Positions 1 to 6,150 of a stretch of 64,000 nucleotides of DNA are shown here, one piece after another (the first letter of the stretch is position 1; every line of letters starts with the position of its first letter). The DNA is from UBA2779 sp965232165 (GTDB taxonomy: Bacteria > Spirochaetota > Spirochaetia > DSM-2461), in NCBI GenBank assembly GCA_965232165.1, contig CBDDOY010000002.1, positions 1,054,001 to 1,118,000 on the forward strand, given 5' to 3'. The notes under the pieces are model-generated. The model worked only from the letters and a program-made list of their open reading frames with translations, ran no database searches and was not told the DNA's origin. Made by a program: the position numbers and the translations under genes.

Positions 1-151
1 GGTTTATGGAGGCAAAGTATGAAAGCATCTGCATCCATTCGTGTTCATCTGTGGTCAAAACAACAATTCGTGTCCATTCGTGGTTCATTCTTTCTCTGCA
101 CCGCTCAATCTGCGGATGAACCGGAAATTTGAGGCATAAGTCAAATTCCGC

Positions 152-221
152 TTGACAAAAATTCCCCGATGCTCCATCATCTGAACTCGATCTCCTGGAG
201 ATCGCATTTTTCAAGGAGGGG
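152..221 (+). promoter_or_regulatory. Promoter with palindromic operator and RBS (module copy 1)
   Basis: TTGACA at 152-157 is a consensus -35 box. A perfect 17-bp palindrome, CGATCTCCTGGAGATCG, lies at 188-204, about where the transcription start or early leader would fall, and AAGGAGG follows at 213-219 with an ATG at 226. The same order of elements with similar sequence recurs at 17629-17702, which argues that it is a real module. The palindrome could be a repressor operator or a short leader hairpin. The -10 box is weak (CATCAT, 17 bp after the -35). Confidence 0.5.
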
Positions 222-225
222 CATC

Positions 226-327
226 ATGACCCTAAGTGCATTTATTCCCGCTCTTACTCTCTACCCCCCCCCCCCCCCCCCCCCCCCCGCACAAGTCTGG
301 CCGTTCAACCCTTTCCTTTACTAGCAG
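226..327 (+). CDS. Possible short ORF carrying a 25-C tract
   Basis: An ATG at 226 sits 6 bases after AAGGAGG (213-219) and reads Met-Thr-Leu-Ser-Ala-Phe-Ile-Pro-Ala-Leu-Thr-Leu-Tyr, then a run of prolines encoded by the poly-C tract, and stops at 325-327 (33 residues). The start is well placed, but the product resembles no family known to me. Changing the C count would move translation into another frame, open to 577, that does not look gene-like either. It may be a contingency ORF, a remnant, or an artefact of a badly resolved homopolymer. Confidence 0.25.
264..288. repeat. Homopolymer tract of 25 C
   Basis: There are 25 consecutive C residues within the first codons of the short ORF that starts at 226. 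Tracts this long slip readily during replication and sequencing. A 23-G tract occurs at 33149-33171 in this window. Confidence 0.95.
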
Positions 328-640
328 AAGCATTACTTCAGACCGCCATACCGGCGCGAACAGCACAGACAGGATTCCGGCTTATCCCGGAACTCAGAAC
401 TCAAAACTCCCCCGCACAAATTTTCTGCGGGCACTGGACAAACGGTATCTGTCGAGCTTCTGTGTCTATGAATTTAGCCGGGAGAAAAGATTGCCGGAGC
501 CCCCCATTTCCATCTGGAGAGAGGGGGAAGGCGTTTGCATATATAAGGAGGAGCATAATGCAGAAGAATTTTTTTGAGTTGATTAGTACGTCAGTATTTA
601 GGACAAGCCGCATAGATGCGGTGAACACAAGGAGTTGTTC

Positions 641-1774
641 ATGAAGTTTAAGACCATAACAATTAGTATTCTGACCGCCCTCATTCTGCTCGCCGGCTGT
701 CCATCTGCCGATGAGGATAGTCCTTTCAGCTACGCAAGCGGTATTGAAACAGCCCACGGAACAGAGGGACAGAGTCTAGCGCCTGTTTGGACAAACCTGC
801 CCGCAGGTGCTGCTGTCGTCTATAGCCTGGGGGGCAGCCCGCAGGGCGTAAGTGTTGATGATGCAACCGGTATTGTAACGGTTGGACCGGCCGCGGATGT
901 CAGGGACACTGCTCAAATTACCGTGAAGGCAGCAGTCGGCGGAACAAAAGAATACTCCGCTTCCCTGACGGTAACAGTAACGGCCAAAGATATTGCAACA
1001 GTGACGGGCTTCTCTATTTCCGTTGATGACCAAAATGTCCCCCCCTTGCAAGCATCAACTTTCACCGTAACGATCAACAATACCCGTCTGACCGCAGGAA
1101 CTGATTACGACCTGAGCATAGAGAAAGATGGGGCCGCCGTAAATGGCGTCACCATAGATAACAGCGGTCTAGTCTCTATAACAGCCACGATCGATGCAGA
1201 CGATGGCGGAACATACAACGTGAAGGCTACCGGTAAAAACAACTACATTGGAGTAAAAACAGCCGTATTCGACCTGACGGTAGAGTACAGCATAGGCGAC
1301 ACCGGCCCTGCCGGAGGGAAAATCTTCTATGTGAATACTGATCCCGCCATCGTTGACTGGACTTACCTGGAGGCGGCCTTGCAGGATCAGAGTGCTGCTG
1401 TTCAATGGGGTGGTGCTGGAACAGCGATTAGCACCACGGGCACAGCCATAGGATCGGGCAAGACTAACACAGAGGCGATAGTGGCCGAACTTGGTGCTAA
1501 CGGAGAAACGGCTTACGCGGCGAAAATCTGTAGCGATTATACAGTAACCCATAACGGTGTTGAATATGCTGACTGGTTTCTGCCATCCAAAGATGAATTG
1601 AATGAGTTGTATAAGCAGACTGTTACAGTAACTGCTGGTAAGGGTAACAACTACTGGTCTTCTTCAGAGGTCGATTCCACCAAAGCGTGGGTACAATACT
1701 TCTCCAATGGCGCCCAGGACGACTTCTCCAACAAGGTCAGCGGTCTCTCTGTCCGTGCGGTGAGGGCTTTTTAG
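641..1774 (+). CDS. Lipoprotein with Ig/cadherin-like and DUF1566 (Lcl C-terminal-like) domains
   Basis: The start at 641 is preceded by AAGGAG (629-634). The N-terminus is a lipoprotein signal peptide ending in LILLAGC, so the protein is probably anchored in a membrane on the periplasmic or outer face. About residues 25-110 read like a bacterial cadherin/Ig fold (ITVKAAVGGTKEYSASLTVT), followed by a second beta-rich segment to about residue 215. The C-terminal 160 residues contain GPAGGKIFY, WFLPSKDELNELY, NYWSSSE and a final VRAVRAF, the pattern of DUF1566/Lcl C-terminal domains, which have a C-type-lectin-like fold. Family knowledge suggests a surface or adhesin-type role; the ligand is unknown. 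The gene stands alone, followed by a strong hairpin. No template repeat or reverse transcriptase is near, so it is not a visible diversity-generating retroelement target. Confidence 0.85.
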   Translation: MKFKTITISILTALILLAGCPSADEDSPFSYASGIETAHGTEGQSLAPVWTNLPAGAAVVYSLGGSPQGVSVDDATGIVTVGPAADVRDTAQITVKAAVGGTKEYSASLTVTVTAKDIATVTGFSISVDDQNVPPLQASTFTVTINNTRLTAGTDYDLSIEKDGAAVNGVTIDNSGLVSITATIDADDGGTYNVKATGKNNYIGVKTAVFDLTVEYSIGDTGPAGGKIFYVNTDPAIVDWTYLEAALQDQSAAVQWGGAGTAISTTGTAIGSGKTNTEAIVAELGANGETAYAAKICSDYTVTHNGVEYADWFLPSKDELNELYKQTVTVTAGKGNNYWSSSEVDSTKAWVQYFSNGAQDDFSNKVSGLSVRAVRAF

Positions 1775-1795
1775 CTATTTGCCCATTTAACTATT

Positions 1796-1828
1796 GCATT
1801 CAGCGTTGGTTAAGCCAACGCTGAATGC
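1796..1828 (+). terminator. Hairpin downstream of the DUF1566 lipoprotein
   Basis: A perfect 14-bp stem (GCATTCAGCGTTGG and its complement) encloses the 5-base loop TTAAG, 22 bases after the stop codon at 1774. The T-tract after it is weak, so it may stabilise the 3' end rather than act as a classic intrinsic terminator. Confidence 0.6.
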
Positions 1829-1855
1829 CGCATTTCTTACACAGCCTAAACTTAC

Positions 1856-1991
1856 GGGCACCTCAAAAAAACCCATTGAGTTCTTGACTCGATCTTTTCC
1901 GCCTGCCTGTGCGTGTCCACACGCAGACAGGCCGCCTTGTATCGACAAAAAATTTCTTCGTCAATTCTGAAGCTGTTTTCTAGAGGTGCCC
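1856..1991. mobile_element. MITE-1, copy 1 (136 bp, internally shortened)
   Basis: The termini are the family inverted repeats, GGGCACCTC and GAGGTGCCC, with adjoining A/T-rich stretches. It shares the block CGCCTTGTATCGACAAAAAA with the other copies but lacks the central CGTTGTCAAAATACTC part and carries a GC-rich palindromic insert (TGCGTGTCC/CACGCAGACAGG) also seen in copy 2. The flanks (TTAC, TTGA) do not form a clean duplication, unlike the other three copies, so this copy may be older or rearranged. It encodes no protein and lies between two genes. Confidence 0.8.
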
Positions 1992-2010
1992 TTGAACTGT
2001 AAATTTCAGA

Positions 2011-2568
2011 TCAATCCGCATCTCCGGTTATCCATTTCACAGTGGATGCATCGGCGGGTTCTGTCCGAGGCGGCAACACTCGCACAAGCTGACCGGATTC
2101 ATCGATTAGGTATTTCTGAAAATTCCATTTCACCTTGTTATCAGAAAACCCGTTATTGACCTTCCGAGTAAGCCATTGGTAGACAGGGTGTTGTTTCGCC
2201 GATTTTTTCACAGTTATTTTTTCCATCATAGTAAAGGTAACGCCGTAGTTCTGTGAACAAAAAGCCTGAATACCCTCATTGCTGCCCGGCTCCTGGCCCA
2301 GAAAATCATTGGAGGGGAATCCAATGATGGCAAATCCCGTATCGCCGTATTTTTCGTGCAGCTCCTGGAGACCGGCATACTGCGGCGTGAATCCGCATCT
2401 CGAGGCGGTGTTGACAATCATCACTTTGCGCCCCCGCAAGGTGATGAAATCAAGCATGGAGCCGTCAATTTTCCGAGCCCTCAAATCATAGAAGCCTTCT
2501 GCATTCATGACCGTCATTCCTCCCAGGAGAAGCATTGTCAATAGTATCATTTTCTTCTTGCATTTCAT
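2011..2568 (-). CDS. Glutathione peroxidase family protein, exported
   Basis: This is a thiol peroxidase of the glutathione peroxidase family, which reduces H2O2 and organic hydroperoxides. The signature NTASRCGFTPQYAGLQ carries a peroxidatic Cys, not selenocysteine. The later Gly-Phe-Pro-(Ser)-Asn-Asp-Phe motif and the WNFQKYLID segment with the conserved Trp and Asn are also present. The N-terminus has a lysine-rich stretch and a hydrophobic core (MILLTMLLLGG...NAEG), indicating a signal peptide and periplasmic location. I chose the ATG at 2568 because AAAGGAG lies 9 bases upstream; a longer GTG start at 2589 would put the RBS inside the gene. It is close to oxyR-ahpCD, so it fits a peroxide-defence locus, although a kilobase of repeat-rich DNA separates them. 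Confidence 0.9.
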   Translation of the reverse strand: MKCKKKMILLTMLLLGGMTVMNAEGFYDLRARKIDGSMLDFITLRGRKVMIVNTASRCGFTPQYAGLQELHEKYGDTGFAIIGFPSNDFLGQEPGSNEGIQAFCSQNYGVTFTMMEKITVKKSAKQHPVYQWLTRKVNNGFSDNKVKWNFQKYLIDESGQLVRVLPPRTEPADASTVKWITGDAD

Positions 2569-3020
2569 ATTCTTCATCTCCTTTGTCACATGATGCCCTT
2601 TTCCTGTTTTTCATGCAATTGGACGAATGGCGAGCCGTAGAATTGCTTTTAAGTGTTCCCAAGATTGTTATGCTTGGAATCACGGGGCACCTTCTCACAG
2701 CAGGCTCAGAGATGCCGGGCGCTGCCGGAATTGCCCCGTATTGGCCAATGCCCTTATGAAATAGCGTACTCAATGCCAGTAAACCATCCCTGTGCTGCGA
2801 GATAAGGGATTTTCCAAAGGGATATTTTGTGACAAGGTGGGGAACACTGAAGTTTCGCTCAAGATTTTATCGCCCTGTATAAGAAAAATGGCATAAGAAC
2901 CGCCCTTATGCATCTGAAGTCCGACAGTCTCCTCGTATGCCGACATGGTTATTGCTCTGGTGTTTTGGCATTCCCCCTCGGCTCTTACGAGCCTAGGGGT
3001 CGGGCTTTTCGGGGGTTCCG
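2569..3020. other. Gene-free stretch between gpx and the repeats
   Basis: I find no convincing gene here. It holds a diverged sequence reminiscent of the MITE-1 interior (GCCCTGTATAAGAAAAATGG near 2872) and an imperfect hairpin around 2974-3000 (CCCTCGGCTC...GAGCCTAGGG). Confidence 0.4.
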
Positions 3021-3164
3021 CGGGGCTGTGTCAGGACGAGGGATTTGGTTCGCAGACAAGGCGGAAAATCCGCTTGAAAGCGCAGTGTATGCGTATACAT
3101 GAGCATTTTAAGCGGGTTTTTCAACGCCGTATGAGGGCCAAAGACGAGTTCCGACACAGCCCCG
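3021..3164. mobile_element. Second MITE-like palindromic element (144 bp)
   Basis: The ends are inverted repeats (CGGGGCTGTGTC at the left, GACACAGCCCCG at the right), and the similarity continues imperfectly towards a central palindrome GTATGCGTATAC near 3086-3098, so almost the whole element can fold on itself. The trinucleotide CCG flanks both ends and could be a 3-bp target duplication. The sequence differs from MITE-1. No coding capacity is evident. Confidence 0.6.
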
Positions 3165-3318
3165 CCGCCTTCGGCGCCCCTTCAATCCCTAATGCGCTGG
3201 CGCCTAATGGCAGCTTCGCTGCAAAGAGAGCGTACAGACTCCATCTTATCCCTTCAGGCCGGGCTTTTCTCTCGCCGGTCATGGCATCCCTTGCGCCCAT
3301 GCCGTTGGGAATCATGAA

Positions 3319-3511
3319 GGGCACCTCTAAAAAACCCATTTAGTTCTTGACTCGATCTTTTCCGCCGCTGCTGCGTTGTCAAAATACTCAACTAAGCCCA
3401 GCTACGCCCTTAGCTTTTGCCTGCCTGTGCGTGTCCGCACGCAGACAGGCCGCCTTGTATCGACAAAAAATTTCTTCGTCAATTTCCTAAAGCTGTTTTT
3501 TAGAGGCGCCC
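3319..3511. mobile_element. MITE-1, copy 2 (193 bp) with TGAA target duplication
   Basis: The left end GGGCACCTCTAAAAAAC and right end GTTTTTTAGAGGCGCCC are inverted repeats. TGAA occurs directly before (3315-3318) and after (3512-3515) the element, a 4-bp target-site duplication. The interior has the full family body (CGTTGTCAAAATACTC, CGCCTTGTATCGACAAAAAA) plus a roughly 30-bp GC-rich palindrome shared with copy 1 only, which looks like a nested insertion. The 4-bp duplication and the GGG ends suggest mobilisation by an IS5-family transposase. Confidence 0.9.
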
Positions 3512-3607
3512 TGAAGTTAAATCATGCCCAAAGCTCAGTGGCGGGGAAACAACCACGTTCTGAAACCTATAATTCGGTGAGCACGGAAGAATGATTCGGC
3601 TGAAGCA

Positions 3608-4498
3608 TTATCTGAAGCCATTGCCTTTTCTATCCTTCATTTCGCTTATCAGCTTGTCCATGACTTCTTGTCTTGCTGTGGTTTTGCGCCATACCAGGCC
3701 AACGGCACGCGTTGGAGCCGGAGAATGAAAAGGGATGTAACGGATGCCAGTCTCATTTTCCTGTATGGCGATTTCTGGAATGAACGTGATGCCCGTACCG
3801 GCTTTTACCATTTGTCTTAAGGTCTCCATACCAGTGGCTTTGAAATCCTGTTCTTCAGCAATATCATGTAATCGGCATACTTCCAATGCCTGATCACGCA
3901 GGCAGTGCCCCTCTTCCAATAAAAGCAGGCGGTATTTCTTGAGAGCCTTTTGATCGATCTTCTCATATTTTGTCAGCGGATGTCCCGGCGGTACGGCAAG
4001 ATAGAATTCATCATCGAACAGTTTGCGGCTTACTAAGAAATCATCACGAACAGGAAGAGCAAGTAACGCGGCATCAATTTTACCATGGCGAAGCCTGTCG
4101 ATCAGCACCGCCGTTTTTTCCTCAATGAGGATGAGCCGCAAATCAGGCATCGCCTGTTTCACTTTTTGCACCAGCTCAGGAAAGATATAAGTGGAAAGCG
4201 TGGGAAAAGCGCCCAGCCGAAACTTTCCAGAAAGTGGATCATGGCGGCTTCTTGCCGTCTCATGAATCGTATCCACTTCGCACAGAATGCGCCGTGCAGA
4301 GCGGGCGATATGCTGCCCGCATTCAGTGAGCATGACACGTCGATTCGTCCGTTCAAACAAAGTCACACCCAGTTGTTCTTCGAGTTTCTTAATCTGCCCA
4401 CTGAGTGTGGGCTGGCTTACACAGCATTGATCCGCTGCCTGGCCAAAATGTTCCAGTTCCGCTACGGCTAGAAAATATCGCAAATCTCTAATATTCAT
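3608..4498 (-). CDS. oxyR: OxyR, hydrogen-peroxide-sensing LysR-family regulator
   Basis: This 296-residue protein matches the length of LysR regulators. The N-terminal helix-turn-helix reads LRYFLAVAELEHFGQAAD then CCVSQPTLSGQIKKLE. The peroxide switch is visible: in LLEEGHCLRDQALEVC the two cysteines fall at residues 199 and 208, the same numbers as the redox pair of E. coli OxyR. Oxidation to a disulfide is known to convert OxyR into an activator. The gene is divergent from the small ORF, ahpC and ahpD, and an OxyR-type operator lies between them at 4516-4552, so the circuit is self-contained. The ATG at 4498 directly abuts the shared intergenic region. Confidence 0.95.
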   Translation of the reverse strand: MNIRDLRYFLAVAELEHFGQAADQCCVSQPTLSGQIKKLEEQLGVTLFERTNRRVMLTECGQHIARSARRILCEVDTIHETARSRHDPLSGKFRLGAFPTLSTYIFPELVQKVKQAMPDLRLILIEEKTAVLIDRLRHGKIDAALLALPVRDDFLVSRKLFDDEFYLAVPPGHPLTKYEKIDQKALKKYRLLLLEEGHCLRDQALEVCRLHDIAEEQDFKATGMETLRQMVKAGTGITFIPEIAIQENETGIRYIPFHSPAPTRAVGLVWRKTTARQEVMDKLISEMKDRKGNGFR

Positions 4499-4515
4499 GC
4501 ACCTTGCTGTTTTCC

Positions 4516-4552
4516 ATAGGAATTTCCTATCAATCCAATAGGAACAAACAAT
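4516..4552. promoter_or_regulatory. OxyR operator between oxyR and the ahp operon
   Basis: The known OxyR consensus is four ATAG/CTAT half-elements, each pair separated by 7 bases and the pairs by 7 bases. Here ATAG (4516), CTAT (4527), ATAG (4538) and CAAT (4549) occur with exactly those spacings, 15 of 16 consensus bases. It lies in the 102-bp gap between the divergent oxyR and the ahp operon, so it could both activate ahpCD and autoregulate oxyR. Confidence 0.85.
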
Positions 4553-4600
4553 TTCTATAAACAGTATATTATTATTATATTGGAATCAACAGGAGGTAAA

Positions 4601-4774
4601 ATGAACGATCAATACGATCTATGTTGTTTTCAACAATCAGGAGAAGCAGCGGTTGAACCCGTTTCTAAAGGAAATGGCGCATTGCCCGAGCAGTCATCAG
4701 CAAAGCGGGTGATGTTCTCTGCAGCGCAGCTAATTCCGATAACCGCTCATGTAATGAAAGGAGTACACGCATGA
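4601..4774 (+). CDS. Small ORF leading the ahpCD operon (57 aa)
   Basis: A strong RBS (AGGAGG at 4591-4596) precedes the ATG at 4601. The 57-residue product contains a Cys-Cys pair near the N-terminus (DLCCFQQSGE) and no recognisable domain. Its TGA stop overlaps the ahpC start (ATGA at 4771-4774), so translation is probably coupled. It may be a regulatory leader peptide, a small thiol protein or a degenerate remnant. I cannot assign a function; the RBS and overlap make translation likely. Confidence 0.55.
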   Translation: MNDQYDLCCFQQSGEAAVEPVSKGNGALPEQSSAKRVMFSAAQLIPITAHVMKGVHA

Positions 4775-5349
4775 CTATTTCTGTTGGGGATCAATTCCCG
4801 CAATTCAATCTCAAAGCCGTCGATGGCAGGAAGTTCAGTGATATCACGATTGACAATGTTTTCGTGGATATCGACGAAAGTATCTACAAAAGCCGGAGTA
4901 AATGGCTGACGATTTTCTTTTATCCAAAGGATTTCACCTTTGTATGTCCTACTGAAATTGCCGCTTTTGGTGAGATGAATGAAGAATTTGCCGATAGGGA
5001 TACGGTACTTTTAACCGCATCTACGGACTCGGAATTCACTCACTGGGCATGGAGGAAGCATCAAGAAGAGTTGCGAGACCTTCCAATTCCGATGCTGGCG
5101 GATGTGAAGCGCGAGTTGTCAGAGGCGTTGGGCATTCTGGATAAAAATGAAGGCGTTGCACAACGAGCAGTCTTCATCATCGATCCGAACGGCATTGTCC
5201 GCTTCAGCATGGTTACAGACCTCAATGTAGGGCGCAACCCGAAAGAGGTGCTGCGCGTCCTTGATGCGCTGCAAACCGCTGAGCTGTGCCCATGCAACTG
5301 GAGCAAGGGTGATAAGACCATTGACTTACGGGAAGCAACGGCCTCCTGA
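4771..5349 (+). CDS. ahpC: AhpC, alkyl hydroperoxide reductase peroxiredoxin
   Basis: This 2-Cys peroxiredoxin reduces H2O2, organic peroxides and peroxynitrite in the cytoplasm. The peroxidatic Cys is in FYPKDFTFVCPTEI and the resolving region is ELCPCNW near the C-terminus, the arrangement of the actinobacterial AhpC type that is recycled by AhpD rather than AhpF. A downstream ahpD is present, which agrees. Length (192 aa) is normal. The start overlaps the stop of the preceding small ORF, and the OxyR operator lies upstream of that ORF, so peroxide-inducible expression is expected. Confidence 0.95.
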   Translation: MTISVGDQFPQFNLKAVDGRKFSDITIDNVFVDIDESIYKSRSKWLTIFFYPKDFTFVCPTEIAAFGEMNEEFADRDTVLLTASTDSEFTHWAWRKHQEELRDLPIPMLADVKRELSEALGILDKNEGVAQRAVFIIDPNGIVRFSMVTDLNVGRNPKEVLRVLDALQTAELCPCNWSKGDKTIDLREATAS

Positions 5350-5421
5350 GTTGAAATAGAAAACGGGCATGGCTGAGAAGTCATGTCCTCAAAACACAAA
5401 GAAATACCCAAAGGAAAAACC

Positions 5422-5955
5422 ATGTCTATACAAACCATACGGGATCGGCTTCCAGAGTATGCCAAAGATATCAAATTGAATATTGGCAGACTCGTCAGCG
5501 GTGATGAGGTGGACGGCCTTACGCCGAATCAGGCCTATGGCATTGCATTAGCTTCTGCTTATGGCACCAAACATGCGGAGGTGATTGCCGCTGTTTCGGG
5601 GCAAGTGGCTGATATTTTGTCGGAGGCAGAGATAAATGCCGCCAAAGCAGCCGCCACAATCATGGGAATGAACAATGTTTATTATCGCTTTGTGCATCTT
5701 GCGAGTGACAAGGACTATGCAAAGATGCCTGCGGGACTTCGCATGAATGTGATTGGAAAATCTGGAATTGAAAAGGTTGATTTTGAACTGTATTCCCTGG
5801 CCGTTTCTGCAATTAATGGCTGTGGAATGTGCATCAATGCTCATGTGCATGAGATTGTTAAAGGCGGCATATCCAAACAGGGTGTGCAATCTGCTATTCG
5901 CATTGCATCCGTGCTGAATGCGGTCGCACAGGCGCTCATCATAGAAATGTCATAA
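5422..5955 (+). CDS. ahpD: AhpD, alkylhydroperoxidase D
   Basis: AhpD is a CXXC disulfide reductase that regenerates AhpC. The catalytic signature INGCGMCINAHVHEIVKGG with its Cys-x-x-Cys-x-x-x-His arrangement is at about residues 125-145. Length (177 aa) fits AhpD. I chose the ATG at 5422, which has AAGGA 7 bases upstream and gives the usual start MSIQTIRDRLPEYAKDIKLN; an in-frame ATG at 5383 would add 13 residues outside the family pattern. The gene follows ahpC by 72 bp, in the same presumed operon. Confidence 0.95.
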   Translation: MSIQTIRDRLPEYAKDIKLNIGRLVSGDEVDGLTPNQAYGIALASAYGTKHAEVIAAVSGQVADILSEAEINAAKAAATIMGMNNVYYRFVHLASDKDYAKMPAGLRMNVIGKSGIEKVDFELYSLAVSAINGCGMCINAHVHEIVKGGISKQGVQSAIRIASVLNAVAQALIIEMS

Positions 5956-6007
5956 CCTCCATGCCGCCGTCATGGGAAACAGGCAGAAGCCTTCCAGTGA
6001 AACGGGG

Positions 6008-6022
6008 CTGTTAGAGGTGCCC
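6008..6022. repeat. Possible solo end of MITE-1
   Basis: CTGTTAGAGGTGCCC matches the right terminus of MITE-1 (GCTGTTTTTTAGAGGTGCCC) with a short deletion. No partner end lies nearby, so it would be a remnant; chance similarity is possible. Confidence 0.3.
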
Positions 6023-6071
6023 GCGTAGCTTTTCTCAATACAGGCAATTAGCTTCGCAGCAACTGCGAAAG

Positions 6072-6111
6072 TAAAAAAATCGGCACACAGGCTTAAATCC
6101 TGTGTGCCGAT
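6072..6111 (-). terminator. Intrinsic terminator of the Pmp-like gene
   Basis: A perfect 13-bp stem (ATCGGCACACAGG at 6079-6091 with CCTGTGTGCCGAT at 6099-6111) encloses a 7-base loop. On the minus strand it is followed by a run of seven T, which makes it a good terminator for the gene ending at 6151. It may also stop read-through from ahpD. Confidence 0.8.
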
Positions 6112-6150
6112 GCCGCATAAGCGCCGAGCTAATTCCAAGAGCGAGACCGC

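Noticed and set aside
236..577. 113-aa ORF across the poly-C tract
   Set aside because: It starts with a non-optimal start, its length depends on the C count, and the downstream residues have no gene-like composition or RBS support.
641..1774. Diversity-generating retroelement target
   Set aside because: The C-type-lectin-like C-terminus is suggestive, but no reverse transcriptase, template repeat or adenine-specific variable repeat is visible in the window.
2011..2568. Selenoprotein glutathione peroxidase
   Set aside because: The active-site codon is a cysteine codon (SRCGFTPQ), with no in-frame TGA or SECIS-like need.
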